Assembly: GCF_004322705.1 (NCBI RefSeq)
Contig: NZ_SIZZ01000004.1
Location: 186,001 to 250,000, forward strand
DNA: 64,000 nucleotides
Direction of reading: 5' to 3'
Source: Dyella terrae
GTDB taxonomy: Bacteria; Pseudomonadota; Gammaproteobacteria; Xanthomonadales; Rhodanobacteraceae
The translations under genes and the position numbers were made by a program. The notes beneath the pieces are model-generated. The model was given only the letters and a program-made list of their open reading frames with translations. It was not told where the DNA came from and made no database searches. The stretch's first letter is position 1, and each line of letters begins with the position of its first letter. This document shows, piece by piece, positions 56,052 through 64,000 of the stretch.

Positions 56052-56578
56052 TGGAACGCCGGAAAATTGCCCTGCAGGCAGATGCAGAAATTCAGCGCCA
56101 GATAGGGCTGCATGTTCTCGTGCGGCAGCGACTGGCCCGTCACATCAAGCATCTGCAGCGGAAACTGCGTGTTGGGCGTCACGTCCTTGGTTGCGAGGGC
56201 GGCGTTGCCCGGCAGCGCCAGTGCGTCACCGTTGGCGGGCGTTGCATGGCGCTTGGTGGCATCACGCTGGTCGTACGCGCGCAGGCCATGCGTATGCTGG
56301 GGAATCTCCTGCAGCAGCAATGAAACCTGCTGCGAACCCTCTTGCTCGCCCTGCACCCACGGCGACAGTCCCGGACCCTGACCCGCACCAGCGACGACCT
56401 GGCCGCCCAGGTTGGGAAGCTGGAAGGTCGACTGCCCGTTACCGCCGAACTGCGTGCCAATCAACGAAAACAGCGCCGTGTTCTGCTGGATCGCGACGAG
56501 CTGACCCTGGCAAAACGCCCATTGAGCGGGCGCGAAGTTAAACGCGAAAAGCTGGATTTCCCCGGTGAAACTCTCCAT
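56048..56578 (-). CDS. Tail-collar domain protein 3 (MdpB-like)
   Basis: The 176-residue protein has the phage tail-collar fold pattern shared by the three paralogues. The start is GEIQLFAFNFAPAQWAFCQGQLVAIQQ, then LFSLIGTQFGGNGQSTFQLPNLGG, then HTHGL in the middle. The end is HENMQPYLALNFCICLQGNFP. Collar domains form trimeric tips of tail fibres. Chromosomal MdpB-like proteins (microcystin-dependent protein family) lack phage neighbours and are poorly understood. It is the last of the trio and overlaps the GNAT gene. Confidence 0.9.
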   Translation of the reverse strand: MESFTGEIQLFAFNFAPAQWAFCQGQLVAIQQNTALFSLIGTQFGGNGQSTFQLPNLGGQVVAGAGQGPGLSPWVQGEQEGSQQVSLLLQEIPQHTHGLRAYDQRDATKRHATPANGDALALPGNAALATKDVTPNTQFPLQMLDVTGQSLPHENMQPYLALNFCICLQGNFPAFQ

Positions 56579-56622
56579 CAGTCATTCTCTCTAGTAAGAA
56601 GTGGCGTCCAGAGGACAGCGGG

Positions 56623-57147
56623 TCAGTTCTGTGTCGGGAAGACGCCGGACACGCAAATGAAATAGCGCACGGCCACGGTCGGCATGATGTTGTCGTGTGG
56701 CAGGTTGCCACCCGACATGGTGACCGACGTCGCCAGGAAGGTCGCGCTGTTCACGTCCACCGTCGTGGAATACATCGTGTCGCCGCCGACGGCGCCGTAT
56801 TCAAGGGCGTTCGACGGTGCATTGGCCGTGGCGGTGGTCGTTGTCGCGTGCATGATATGAGTGTGCGTCGGCATGGTCTGCGCGGTGAGCGTGACCGTCT
56901 CCTTGCCGCCCACCTGGCCCAACACGCGAGTGCTCAGACCCTGCCCGGTGCCCTGGTGAACCGCTACGCGACTCTGGAGGTTGGGCAGGCCGAAGGTCTG
57001 TACGCCATCGCCGCCGTACGTGGTGCCGAGGAGCGTGTAGAGCGCATCGTTTTCGGCAATCGATACGAGTGCGCCATTGCATTCCATCCAACCCAGCGGA
57101 ACGCGCGTGTACGGGAGCAACCGGATTTCTCCGAGATAAGGTGTCAT
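56623..57147 (-). CDS. Tail-collar domain protein 2 (MdpB-like)
   Basis: This 174-residue paralogue begins TPYLGEIRLLPYTRVPLGWMECNGALVSI. It has LYTLLGTTYGGDGVQTFGLPNLQSRVAVH, a central PTHTHIMHA, and the end NLPHDNIMPTVAVRYFICVSGVFP. It is the most divergent of the three (Asn-Met-Gln-Pro of the others replaced by Asn-Ile-Met-Pro). It is 13 bases downstream of collar gene 1 and 44 bases upstream of collar gene 3. Confidence 0.9.
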   Translation of the reverse strand: MTPYLGEIRLLPYTRVPLGWMECNGALVSIAENDALYTLLGTTYGGDGVQTFGLPNLQSRVAVHQGTGQGLSTRVLGQVGGKETVTLTAQTMPTHTHIMHATTTTATANAPSNALEYGAVGGDTMYSTTVDVNSATFLATSVTMSGGNLPHDNIMPTVAVRYFICVSGVFPTQN

Positions 57148-57160
57148 GTCGATGCTCCGG

Positions 57161-57685
57161 TCAAGAACGGCTGGGAAAGAGGCCCTGGAGAGCGATGCAG
57201 AAGTTCACCACCAGGTAGGGCTGCATGTTTTCATGCGGGGCATTGCCGCCCACCGGCGCGATCTCCGCGGCGTTGAGCGATACCTGCGGGCCGGTGGCAT
57301 CCGCATACACGTTCTCGGAGCCCGTGTTGCCCGGTACGCCCAGCGCGGGATTGCGCGAGGTGGCCGCGACGTTGGTGCCCATGACGATGTGGTTGTGCGC
57401 AGGCAGGTTGTTCGTCGTCAGGGTGACCTGTTCGACGCCGCCGACCTGGCCGATCTGCCAGGGTTGTCCGCTTGAGGGGCTCACGCCTGTGCCCAGAGGC
57501 GTACGACCCTGCAGGTTGGGCAATTGGAAGACGGTGGTCCCGTTGCCCCCGTAGGTGGTGCCGAGCAATGAAAACAGCGCCTGGTTTTGCTGGATGGACA
57601 GGATCTGTCCATTGCAGAAGGCAAAATACTTGGGCGCGAAGTTAAAGCCGACGGGGATGATGTTCCCCATGAAGCGTTCCGACAT
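57161..57685 (-). CDS. Tail-collar domain protein 1 (MdpB-like)
   Basis: This 174-residue paralogue is first in the operon. Its signatures are GNIIPVGFNFAPKYFAFCNGQILSIQQ, LFSLLGTTYGGNGTTVFQLPNLQGR, NLPAHNHIV and ENMQPYLVVNFCIALQGLFP. A GGGGGA Shine-Dalgarno precedes the ATG. There is no signal peptide, so the protein is cytoplasmic, leaderless-exported or phage-like. The 283-base gap to the divergent autotransporter should hold both promoters. I could not pick a convincing pair. Confidence 0.92.
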   Translation of the reverse strand: MSERFMGNIIPVGFNFAPKYFAFCNGQILSIQQNQALFSLLGTTYGGNGTTVFQLPNLQGRTPLGTGVSPSSGQPWQIGQVGGVEQVTLTTNNLPAHNHIVMGTNVAATSRNPALGVPGNTGSENVYADATGPQVSLNAAEIAPVGGNAPHENMQPYLVVNFCIALQGLFPSRS

Positions 57686-57968
57686 GTTGTCCCCCGTGTC
57701 CGGCCAGCCGTCCCGGCTGCCCTGAGACTATTACTCTGGCGTACTGTCCCACTGCTTGACAAGACGCCCGTTCCGGCAGCGAAAATATCCGGTCGCAGGA
57801 AGTTACTCAGCATGGCAGGGAAGATCGGCCATGCGGGACGATTGAGCCCGTTGAGTCGCATTTTTGTACGGGGCAATTCCAGTCGCCATCTCACAGGGCC
57901 ACCGATGATGCGCGCCGCATCCGGTCGCCAGCGCAACGCCATGGAAGAGGCGCGCAAGGGGAATCCAC

Positions 57969-60900
57969 ATGCTGCTCCGTTCGCTGCTGCATCGCGTTGC
58001 GATGCGCTTTTCGTCGTACGCGCGTGTCGGGTGCGCGCTGGCTGTGTTGGCGATGCTCGCCGCGATGTGGCCGGCGCCAGCGATGGCGGCCAATTCGGTG
58101 TTGTGCGGGCCATACAACATCACCGTAGCGAGCGGTTCGTCCTATGACCTGGACGCGAATGATTGCGTATCCTTCGGCGGCGTCGGCAACATCGTGACGC
58201 CTGCACAGTGGGGCAACGTCGACCGTAATGTGGGCACGAGTCACTTCGTCTATTCGACGAACGATACGACGCACACGTCCGACTTCTTCTCCTTTCTGGA
58301 TTCCGACGGCGATCTTGTCCAGGTCAATGTCACGATTACTGGCGCCGCGTCGACAATTACTACCCAGGAATCGACGCTGCCCTCACCGCAGCGCAATGTC
58401 GCCTACAGCCAGCAGCTGCACGGCACCGGCGGCACCGGCCCCTATCAGTTCTCGGTGTCTGGCGGCCTGCCACCCGGCCTGACCATGTCGGGCACCGGCC
58501 TGATCTCCGGTACGCCGACGACGCTGGGCAACTACAACATCACGGTGACGGTGACTGATTCGACGGCGGCCACTGGCACGGCGGCCTTCAACCTGACGGT
58601 GACCCAGGCGACGATCACGGTGACCGGCACGCCGCCCAACGGCGCGGTCAGCACCACTTACAGCTATAAGTTCACCGCAACGGGTGGCGTGTCACCCTAC
58701 ACCTTCACCAAGGACACCGGCACGCTTCCCGCCGGCCTTACCCTGGCCTCGGACGGCACGCTCAGCGGCACGCCGACGACCCTCGGTACATCGAACTTCA
58801 ACATCAAGGCGATGGACGCGAACGGCGACTTTGCCGCCGCCAGTTTCGCCGTCAACATCCTCGCTGTCCCGCCGCCGGTCGCAGGCATTCAATCGGCGAC
58901 CGTTGCCCACGGCAGCAGCAGCAACAACATCAATCTGCCACTCACGGGCGGCCCGGCAACGAGCGTCGCCGTGAGTACCCAGGCGACGCACGGCACCGCG
59001 ACCGCAGTCGGCACGAGCATCACGTACACGCCGGTGGCCAGCTATTCGGGCACCGACTCGTTTGCCTACACCGCGACCAACGCGTCCGGTACATCGTCGC
59101 CGGCGACGGTGTCGATCACCGTCTCCAATGCGGCCATCGTTTACGCGCCGACAACGGTGGGGGGCACCGTGGGCGTGGCCTATAGCCAACCCATGGCCGG
59201 CGCAACCGGTGGCACCGCGCCGTACACCTACACGGCCAGTGGCTCGCTGCCGCCTGGCCTGACGCTTGCCGCCAACGGCACCTTGAGCGGCACACCCACG
59301 GGTGGCGGCACCTATACGTTCACGATCACAGCGAAGGACTCGAGCACCGGCACCGGACCCTTCAGCACGACGAGCGGCTCGCTCACGCTGAACATCGGTG
59401 CGCCCACGATCACGGTCACTCCGACCAGCCTGACGCTGAGGGCCGGCAACCCTGTATCGCAGACGATCGTCGCCTCCGGCGGCATATCGCCCCACACCTT
59501 CAGCGCTTTGGGCCTGCCCGCCGGCCTGACGCTGGATGCCAACGGCCTGCTCCACGGCACGCCAACGGCCACCGGCTCAGTCAACTTCACCATCACGGCG
59601 ACCGACAAGTCGACGGGCACGGGACCCTATACGGGATCCCAGGCGTACCCTCTGACCATCGGCGACCCGGTCCTGACGCTGTCGCCCGCGAGCGGCTCAC
59701 TCAATGCAACCTACGGCGTGGCCTACAGCCAGACGTTCACCACGGCCGGCGGCAATACGCCCTACCACTTCACACAGACCGGCACCCTGCCCAACGGCGT
59801 GAGCTTCAACGCATCCACCGGTCTACTTTCCGGTACGCCAACGCAACCGGGCAACTTCCCGATCACGATCTCGGTGACCGACAGCACCACTGGCACGGTC
59901 GGGCAGATCGCGGCGAACTACACGCTCATCGTCGACGTTCCGGCGATGAACCTGCCGCCGACGATTCCGGACACCGCGAAAATCGGGCAGCCATACACGT
60001 CCACCGTGGCCGTGACGGGCGGCGTTCCGCCGTACACCTACACGGTAGCGGGCGCACCATCGGGCCTGACCGTCTCGTCGACGACGGGCGAAATCAGCTG
60101 GACGCCGACGACGACGGCTACGTCGTCATTCACCCTCACCGTCAATGACAGCAACGGTGGTGTGGTATCGAAGCTGTATCAGCTGCATCCCGCCCCGCCG
60201 ACGCTGATCAACACCTCGACGTTCGATCAGACCACGACGGGCGGCGAGCCCTACACGGCCACCTTCAGTGCGACGGGCGGCACGGCGCCGTACGAGGTGA
60301 CCACGGCCAGTACCCTGCCCACGGGCCTCACCTTGGACCCGGCCACGGGCATCTTGTCGGGTACGCCCAAGCAGTCGGGCAACTTCAACCTGATCTTCAA
60401 GATCACCGACTCGAGCACGGGCACGGGTGCGCCTTTCTCCGTCAACGCGGTCGTGCAGCTGATCGTCAACCCGCCGGGCATCTCCCTGCCGACGACACTT
60501 CCGCTGCCGGTGATCGGGCAAAGCTACAACCACACGTTCACCGCCACGGGTGGCCATGGCCCGTACACGTATACGATGGACGCGGGGACGGTGCTCCCCA
60601 CCAGCATGATCTTCCACGGCGACGGCGCCATTTCCGGCACGCCGACCAAGGCGGGCCAGACGCAGTTCACCATCAAGGTCACCGACGACAACGGCTTCAC
60701 CGCCACGCAGGCCTACGACTGGACCCTGGCCCCGCCGCAGATTGCGATCACGGCGACCGTGCCATCGGCCGACGCGATGGTGCCGTACTCCGGCAGCGTG
60801 ACCGCATCCGGTGGCACGCCCGGTTACAGCTTCAGCGTCGGCACCGGGGGCCTGCCGCCAGGCATCAGCCTCTCTTCGTCGGGTCAGTTGTCAGGTGCCG

Positions 60901-63209
60901 CAACGGCGGCGGGTGACTTCACGTTCGAAGTGATCGCGACGGACACCACCACCGGGCCGAACGCGCCCTACGACGGCCGGCAGAGCGTCACCATCCACAT
61001 CGGCGCGCCGGCGATCTCGATCACGCCTACCTCCCTTCCGAACCAGAAGGTTGGCGTGCCGATGTCGTCGCAGCTGACGGCCTCGGGTATGGCCGGTTCA
61101 TTCACCTTCACGCTGTCCGGTGCGGGTGGCCTGCCCGTGGGCATCGGCTTGTCCAGCGCGGGCGTGCTCTCCGGTACGCCTACCACGCCGGGCAGCTACA
61201 ACTTCACCGTCAAGGCGACGGGGCCCGGTGGGTTCAGTGGCGAGCAGGCACTCACCATCAACGTGGTGGATGTGACGCCGGTTGCCGTCAACGACAACGC
61301 TGGGGTGAACGCGAACAGCGCCGTCACCATTCCGGTCACCAGCAACGACACGGGCCCGATCACCAGCATTGCCATCACCAGCGCCCCGGGGCATGGCACC
61401 GTCACGGTGAACGGCCTCAACGCGATCTACACGCCGGCGACCAACTTCTTCGGCACTGACACGTTCCACTACACCGCTACCGGCCCGGGCGGCACCTCGA
61501 ACGATGCGACCGTGACGGTGGCCGTCGCGCCGCTGGCCGTGCCGACGGCAGCACCGCAGACGATCACGGTGCTTGCCGGCCAGAGCGTGGTTATCCATGG
61601 TGCGGCTGGCGCCACGGGTTCGCCGTTCACCGGCCTGGCCATCTCGACGGCGCCGACCGTGGGAACGGTCACCGTCAGTGGCACCGACATGACGTACACG
61701 GCGGCCGCCGACGCGCAGGGCGCCACCGGATTCGACTACACGCTGTCCAATCCGTTTGGCACGTCCGCGCCGGCGCATGTGACGGTGACCGTCAATCCGC
61801 TGCCGATCACTGTGCCGAAGACGGCGGCGGTAGCGGCAGGTAAGCAGGTGACCGTCGATCTCACCGCTGGCGCGCATGGCGGCCCGTTCACCGCAGCCAC
61901 GCTGGTCTCGGTGACGCCGTCCAATGCCGGTACCGCCACGGTGCATGCGAGCGGCTCGGGCTACGCGCTCGATTTCACCGCCGACATCCACTACGCCGGT
62001 GACGCCGTGGTCACCTACACCCTCGCCAACGCCTATGCGACGTCGGCACCGGGTACGGTGACGGTCAAGGTGACCGGCCGCAGCGATCCCTCGAAGGACG
62101 CTGAAGTGCGCGGCATCCTGGACGCCCAGGCCGACGCCGCCCGCCGCCTGGCCATCGGCCAGATCAGCAACTTCACGCGTCGCCTGGAGAGCCTGCACAA
62201 CGGCGTCAGCAGCGGCTTCACCAACGGCATCACCATGGCCTCGGCCGGCAGCCGCCAGAACCGCGACCCGATGAACGGCCTGCGCGAAGGCGACGAGTTC
62301 ACCCGCCGCTACCTGGTGAACGACGACGAGCCCGGCACCTCGGGTGCGAAATCGGTGGGTCCCGGCCTGCCGGGTGACGTGGCCGTGTGGACCGGCGGTG
62401 CCGTGAACTTCGGCAAGAGCCAGGTCGGCGCCAGCGACAACGGCATCGACTTCACCACCTCGGGCCTCAGCCTCGGTATCGACAAGCAGTTCGGCCCGAA
62501 CCTCGCGCTGGGTGCCGGTGTGGGCTACGGTCACGATGCCTCGGACATCGGTCGCCACAACAGCCGCAGCACGGTCGACAGCTACAACGTGGCCATCTAC
62601 GGCAGCTACCGCCCGATCGCCTCGATGTACCTGGATGGCCTGGTCGGCTACCAGTGGCTCTCCTTCGACGCGCGCCGCTACGTCACCGACAACGGCAACA
62701 CCGTCCACGGCAGCCGCGACGGCAAGCAGTGGTTTGGCTCCTTCGCCATCGGCTACGAGCACCGCACCGACGGCAGCCTGGTGTCGCCGTACGCCCGCCT
62801 GGATATCGCGCAGGCCAAGCTCGACAGCTACACCGAGCAGGGCGACGCGATCTACGCGCTCAACTATGGTCGCCAGACGGTCAAGACGAGCACCGGCACC
62901 CTGGGTGTGCGTGCCGAATGGACGGCCAAACGTGATTACGGCGTGTGGATCCCGCGCCTGCGCGCCGAGTTCGGCCACGACTTCCAGGGCTCGAGCACGG
63001 CCACTATGCGTTACGCCGACCTGCTGACCGGCCCGATGTACCAGGCCACGCTCGCCAACCAGTCGCGCAACCACACCCTGCTGGGTGCCGGCATTGAGCT
63101 GCAGACCCTGGGCGGCTTCATCCTTCGCGCCGAGTACCAGAACCTGCTCGACAACAGCAGTCGCGACAACCAGTCGATCCTGCTCGGCGTGGAGAAGAAG
63201 TTCCCGTAA
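57969..63209 (+). CDS. Ig-repeat autotransporter adhesin (1746 aa)
   Basis: The signal peptide ends LAAMWPAPAMA (about 41 residues). A small N-terminal domain follows, then about ten putative-Ig (He_PIG) repeats of the LPPGLTL...G.LSGTPT..G.Y.FT....DS type. At least four cadherin-like/Big-type repeats (HGT.TV...ITYTP....GTDSF.YTATN) are interspersed or follow, to about residue 1380. A linker then leads into a C-terminal 12-strand autotransporter barrel (about 1460-1746). Type V secretion should place the passenger on the surface, probably as an adhesin. The last residues are KKFP, with Phe penultimate. AAGGGG seven bases before the ATG supports the start. It is divergent from the collar genes. 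Confidence 0.92.
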   Translation: MLLRSLLHRVAMRFSSYARVGCALAVLAMLAAMWPAPAMAANSVLCGPYNITVASGSSYDLDANDCVSFGGVGNIVTPAQWGNVDRNVGTSHFVYSTNDTTHTSDFFSFLDSDGDLVQVNVTITGAASTITTQESTLPSPQRNVAYSQQLHGTGGTGPYQFSVSGGLPPGLTMSGTGLISGTPTTLGNYNITVTVTDSTAATGTAAFNLTVTQATITVTGTPPNGAVSTTYSYKFTATGGVSPYTFTKDTGTLPAGLTLASDGTLSGTPTTLGTSNFNIKAMDANGDFAAASFAVNILAVPPPVAGIQSATVAHGSSSNNINLPLTGGPATSVAVSTQATHGTATAVGTSITYTPVASYSGTDSFAYTATNASGTSSPATVSITVSNAAIVYAPTTVGGTVGVAYSQPMAGATGGTAPYTYTASGSLPPGLTLAANGTLSGTPTGGGTYTFTITAKDSSTGTGPFSTTSGSLTLNIGAPTITVTPTSLTLRAGNPVSQTIVASGGISPHTFSALGLPAGLTLDANGLLHGTPTATGSVNFTITATDKSTGTGPYTGSQAYPLTIGDPVLTLSPASGSLNATYGVAYSQTFTTAGGNTPYHFTQTGTLPNGVSFNASTGLLSGTPTQPGNFPITISVTDSTTGTVGQIAANYTLIVDVPAMNLPPTIPDTAKIGQPYTSTVAVTGGVPPYTYTVAGAPSGLTVSSTTGEISWTPTTTATSSFTLTVNDSNGGVVSKLYQLHPAPPTLINTSTFDQTTTGGEPYTATFSATGGTAPYEVTTASTLPTGLTLDPATGILSGTPKQSGNFNLIFKITDSSTGTGAPFSVNAVVQLIVNPPGISLPTTLPLPVIGQSYNHTFTATGGHGPYTYTMDAGTVLPTSMIFHGDGAISGTPTKAGQTQFTIKVTDDNGFTATQAYDWTLAPPQIAITATVPSADAMVPYSGSVTASGGTPGYSFSVGTGGLPPGISLSSSGQLSGAATAAGDFTFEVIATDTTTGPNAPYDGRQSVTIHIGAPAISITPTSLPNQKVGVPMSSQLTASGMAGSFTFTLSGAGGLPVGIGLSSAGVLSGTPTTPGSYNFTVKATGPGGFSGEQALTINVVDVTPVAVNDNAGVNANSAVTIPVTSNDTGPITSIAITSAPGHGTVTVNGLNAIYTPATNFFGTDTFHYTATGPGGTSNDATVTVAVAPLAVPTAAPQTITVLAGQSVVIHGAAGATGSPFTGLAISTAPTVGTVTVSGTDMTYTAAADAQGATGFDYTLSNPFGTSAPAHVTVTVNPLPITVPKTAAVAAGKQVTVDLTAGAHGGPFTAATLVSVTPSNAGTATVHASGSGYALDFTADIHYAGDAVVTYTLANAYATSAPGTVTVKVTGRSDPSKDAEVRGILDAQADAARRLAIGQISNFTRRLESLHNGVSSGFTNGITMASAGSRQNRDPMNGLREGDEFTRRYLVNDDEPGTSGAKSVGPGLPGDVAVWTGGAVNFGKSQVGASDNGIDFTTSGLSLGIDKQFGPNLALGAGVGYGHDASDIGRHNSRSTVDSYNVAIYGSYRPIASMYLDGLVGYQWLSFDARRYVTDNGNTVHGSRDGKQWFGSFAIGYEHRTDGSLVSPYARLDIAQAKLDSYTEQGDAIYALNYGRQTVKTSTGTLGVRAEWTAKRDYGVWIPRLRAEFGHDFQGSSTATMRYADLLTGPMYQATLANQSRNHTLLGAGIELQTLGGFILRAEYQNLLDNSSRDNQSILLGVEKKFP

Positions 63210-63213
63210 CAAG

Positions 63214-63246
63214 GTAAGCGCCGGCACCGACCGTGCCGGCGCTTAC
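63214..63246 (+). terminator. Strong hairpin after the autotransporter
   Basis: A perfect 14-bp stem GTAAGCGCCGGCAC / GTGCCGGCGCTTAC with loop CGACC, four bases after the stop. No T-run follows, so it could be a terminator-like or mRNA-stabilising hairpin. Confidence 0.6.
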
Positions 63247-63331
63247 AGCGGTTCACCTATGGCTTCCGGCGAATCCCGCCGGAGCCTCGCACGGCATACG
63301 CTGACCGGTGTCCCCACGCTGGAGCCGTGTC

Positions 63332-63811
63332 ATGCCCATGGCCACGTCCGATCTGAATGACACGCGCCGCCGCGTGATGCTGATGCTCGCCGACACCATT
63401 GATACCTTCGAGGTGATCGGCATCAATGCGCCTTTCATGTTCGGCGACGCCGCCGACCGCGTGCGCGCCGCCATCGACGAATGCCTGGGTGATGTCTGGC
63501 GTCGTCCGGCCGACGCGGGACTGGTGCACCCGGAGGCGCTGATTTTCGCCACGCCGCTGGAGCGCTTTCAGCGCGCGGGTTTCTATGGCGCGCAGCTGGA
63601 CTTGAAAGAGCAGCAGGTCACGCGTGCGAATCGGTCCCTGCGCGAAGCCATTGCCAGCCGTTTACGCGGCACATGGATCAAGCCGTTCCGTAAATGGATC
63701 GACGCGATCAACAACTTCCTGACCAGCCTGATCGGCGCATCGGGCATTCCCGAGGCGCTCAAAGAGCTGAAGGATTGCCTGCGCGATGAGCTTGAGGACG
63801 ACGAACCGTAA
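63332..63811 (+). CDS. Protein of unknown function (159 aa)
   Basis: No family is recognised. The 159-residue soluble protein is helical, with an alternating hydrophobic start (RRRVMLMLADTIDTFEVIGI). It has a helical C-terminal half (FRKWIDAINNFLTSLIG, EALKELKDCLRDELED) and no signal peptide. A second ATG two codons on is possible. It stands between the autotransporter hairpin and the convergent CDF gene. Confidence 0.6.
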   Translation: MPMATSDLNDTRRRVMLMLADTIDTFEVIGINAPFMFGDAADRVRAAIDECLGDVWRRPADAGLVHPEALIFATPLERFQRAGFYGAQLDLKEQQVTRANRSLREAIASRLRGTWIKPFRKWIDAINNFLTSLIGASGIPEALKELKDCLRDELEDDEP

Positions 63812-63827
63812 GCGTCCGGCGCGATCC

Positions 63828-64000
63828 TTACAGCCACTCCTTCTTGCCGGTAAACACGATCGTCAGCCATTCCGCGCGGATATCGCCGCCGATGCGTCGC
63901 GCGATGTCCGCGCGAATCTCATCCACCTCGGCCATGCTGCCGAGCTCCATGTTCGGGCTGACCAGGATGTGGATGTCGATGAAGCTCATGCGCCCCATCT
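63828..64000 (-). CDS. Cation diffusion facilitator, C-terminal end (partial)
   Basis: Only the last 57 residues are in the window, continuing beyond the right edge. Read on the minus strand the end is SFIDIHILVSP, then a helical MAEVDEIRADIARRIG and a strand AEWLTIVFTGKKEWL. This is the cytoplasmic metal-binding C-terminal domain shape of CDF (ZitB/FieF-type) exporters, which pump Zn, Fe or Mn out of the cytoplasm. The assignment rests on this domain only. Confidence 0.6.
   Translation of the reverse strand, partial: MGRMSFIDIHILVSPNMELGSMAEVDEIRADIARRIGGDIRAEWLTIVFTGKKEWL

Noticed and set aside
55200-57685. Prophage or tailocin remnant suggested by the tail-collar domains
   Set aside because: No other phage structural, lysis or integration genes are present. 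Three collar paralogues with GNAT and DUF6916 are a chromosomal arrangement.

Overview
This is high-GC gammaproteobacterial chromosome, and its gene content points to the Xanthomonadales, most likely a Rhodanobacteraceae member such as Luteibacter or Dyella (inference from gene content, not a search). Supporting signs are Oar-like and other TonB-dependent receptors, a zwf-pgl-edd-eda Entner-Doudoroff operon, an AlgR/LytTR regulator next to hemC, a PagL-type lipid A deacylase, and an autotransporter next to tail-collar (MdpB-like) genes. There are no rRNA or tRNA genes, CRISPR arrays, transposases or recognisable prophage structural modules.

Layout. 1-5.6 kb: end of an AlgR-like regulator, hemC, a TPR lipo/periplasmic protein, an alpha/beta hydrolase, a PhzF-family enzyme, an AraC regulator and a small orphan protein. 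5.6-10.5 kb: a MarR-regulated tripartite efflux operon (MarR, outer-membrane lipoprotein, EmrA, EmrB) with a perfect palindrome over its promoter. 10.5-12.9 kb: a compositionally distinct accessory patch of three orphan genes. One encodes a protein with two PPxY motifs, and a short codon-conserved segment occurs twice. 12.9-15.7 kb: PagL, a DUF2239 protein and a MATE exporter. 15.8-24.1 kb: two very large paralogous RND pumps without an adaptor gene, and a VirK/YbjX (DUF535) protein. 24.4-26.6 kb: btuB under a cobalamin riboswitch. 27.0-33.6 kb: two tandem Oar-like TonB-dependent receptors with matching promoters, leaders and double-hairpin ends. 33.7-39.5 kb: a GntR/UTRA regulator divergent from zwf-pgl-edd-eda, with TGGTA-type repeats in front of both. 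39.5-42.3 kb: a rhodanese, an FtrA-type regulator, a DMT transporter and a SnoaL-like protein. 42.3-42.8 kb: a rearranged segment holding a second, diverged copy of the 3' ends of both flanking genes. 42.8-51.8 kb: an Lhr helicase, a third TonB receptor and an unusual secreted trypsin-like protein. 51.8-55.1 kb: a lysophospholipase-like hydrolase, an aldehyde dehydrogenase and its divergent LysR regulator. 55.2-63.2 kb: DUF6916, GNAT and three tail-collar genes, divergent from a 1746-residue Ig-repeat autotransporter. 63.3-64.0 kb: an unknown protein and the 3' end of a cation diffusion facilitator.

The window is dominated by envelope functions: export pumps, TonB-dependent uptake, lipid A remodelling and surface display. 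The most system-like and least understood unit is the tail-collar/GNAT/DUF6916/autotransporter locus (55.2-63.2 kb). The PPxY-containing orphan patch and the lhr/SnoaL hybrid duplication are the other leading curiosities. A dispersed palindromic repeat family built on GTTTACCGTTTACCGTT punctuates four intergenic regions.
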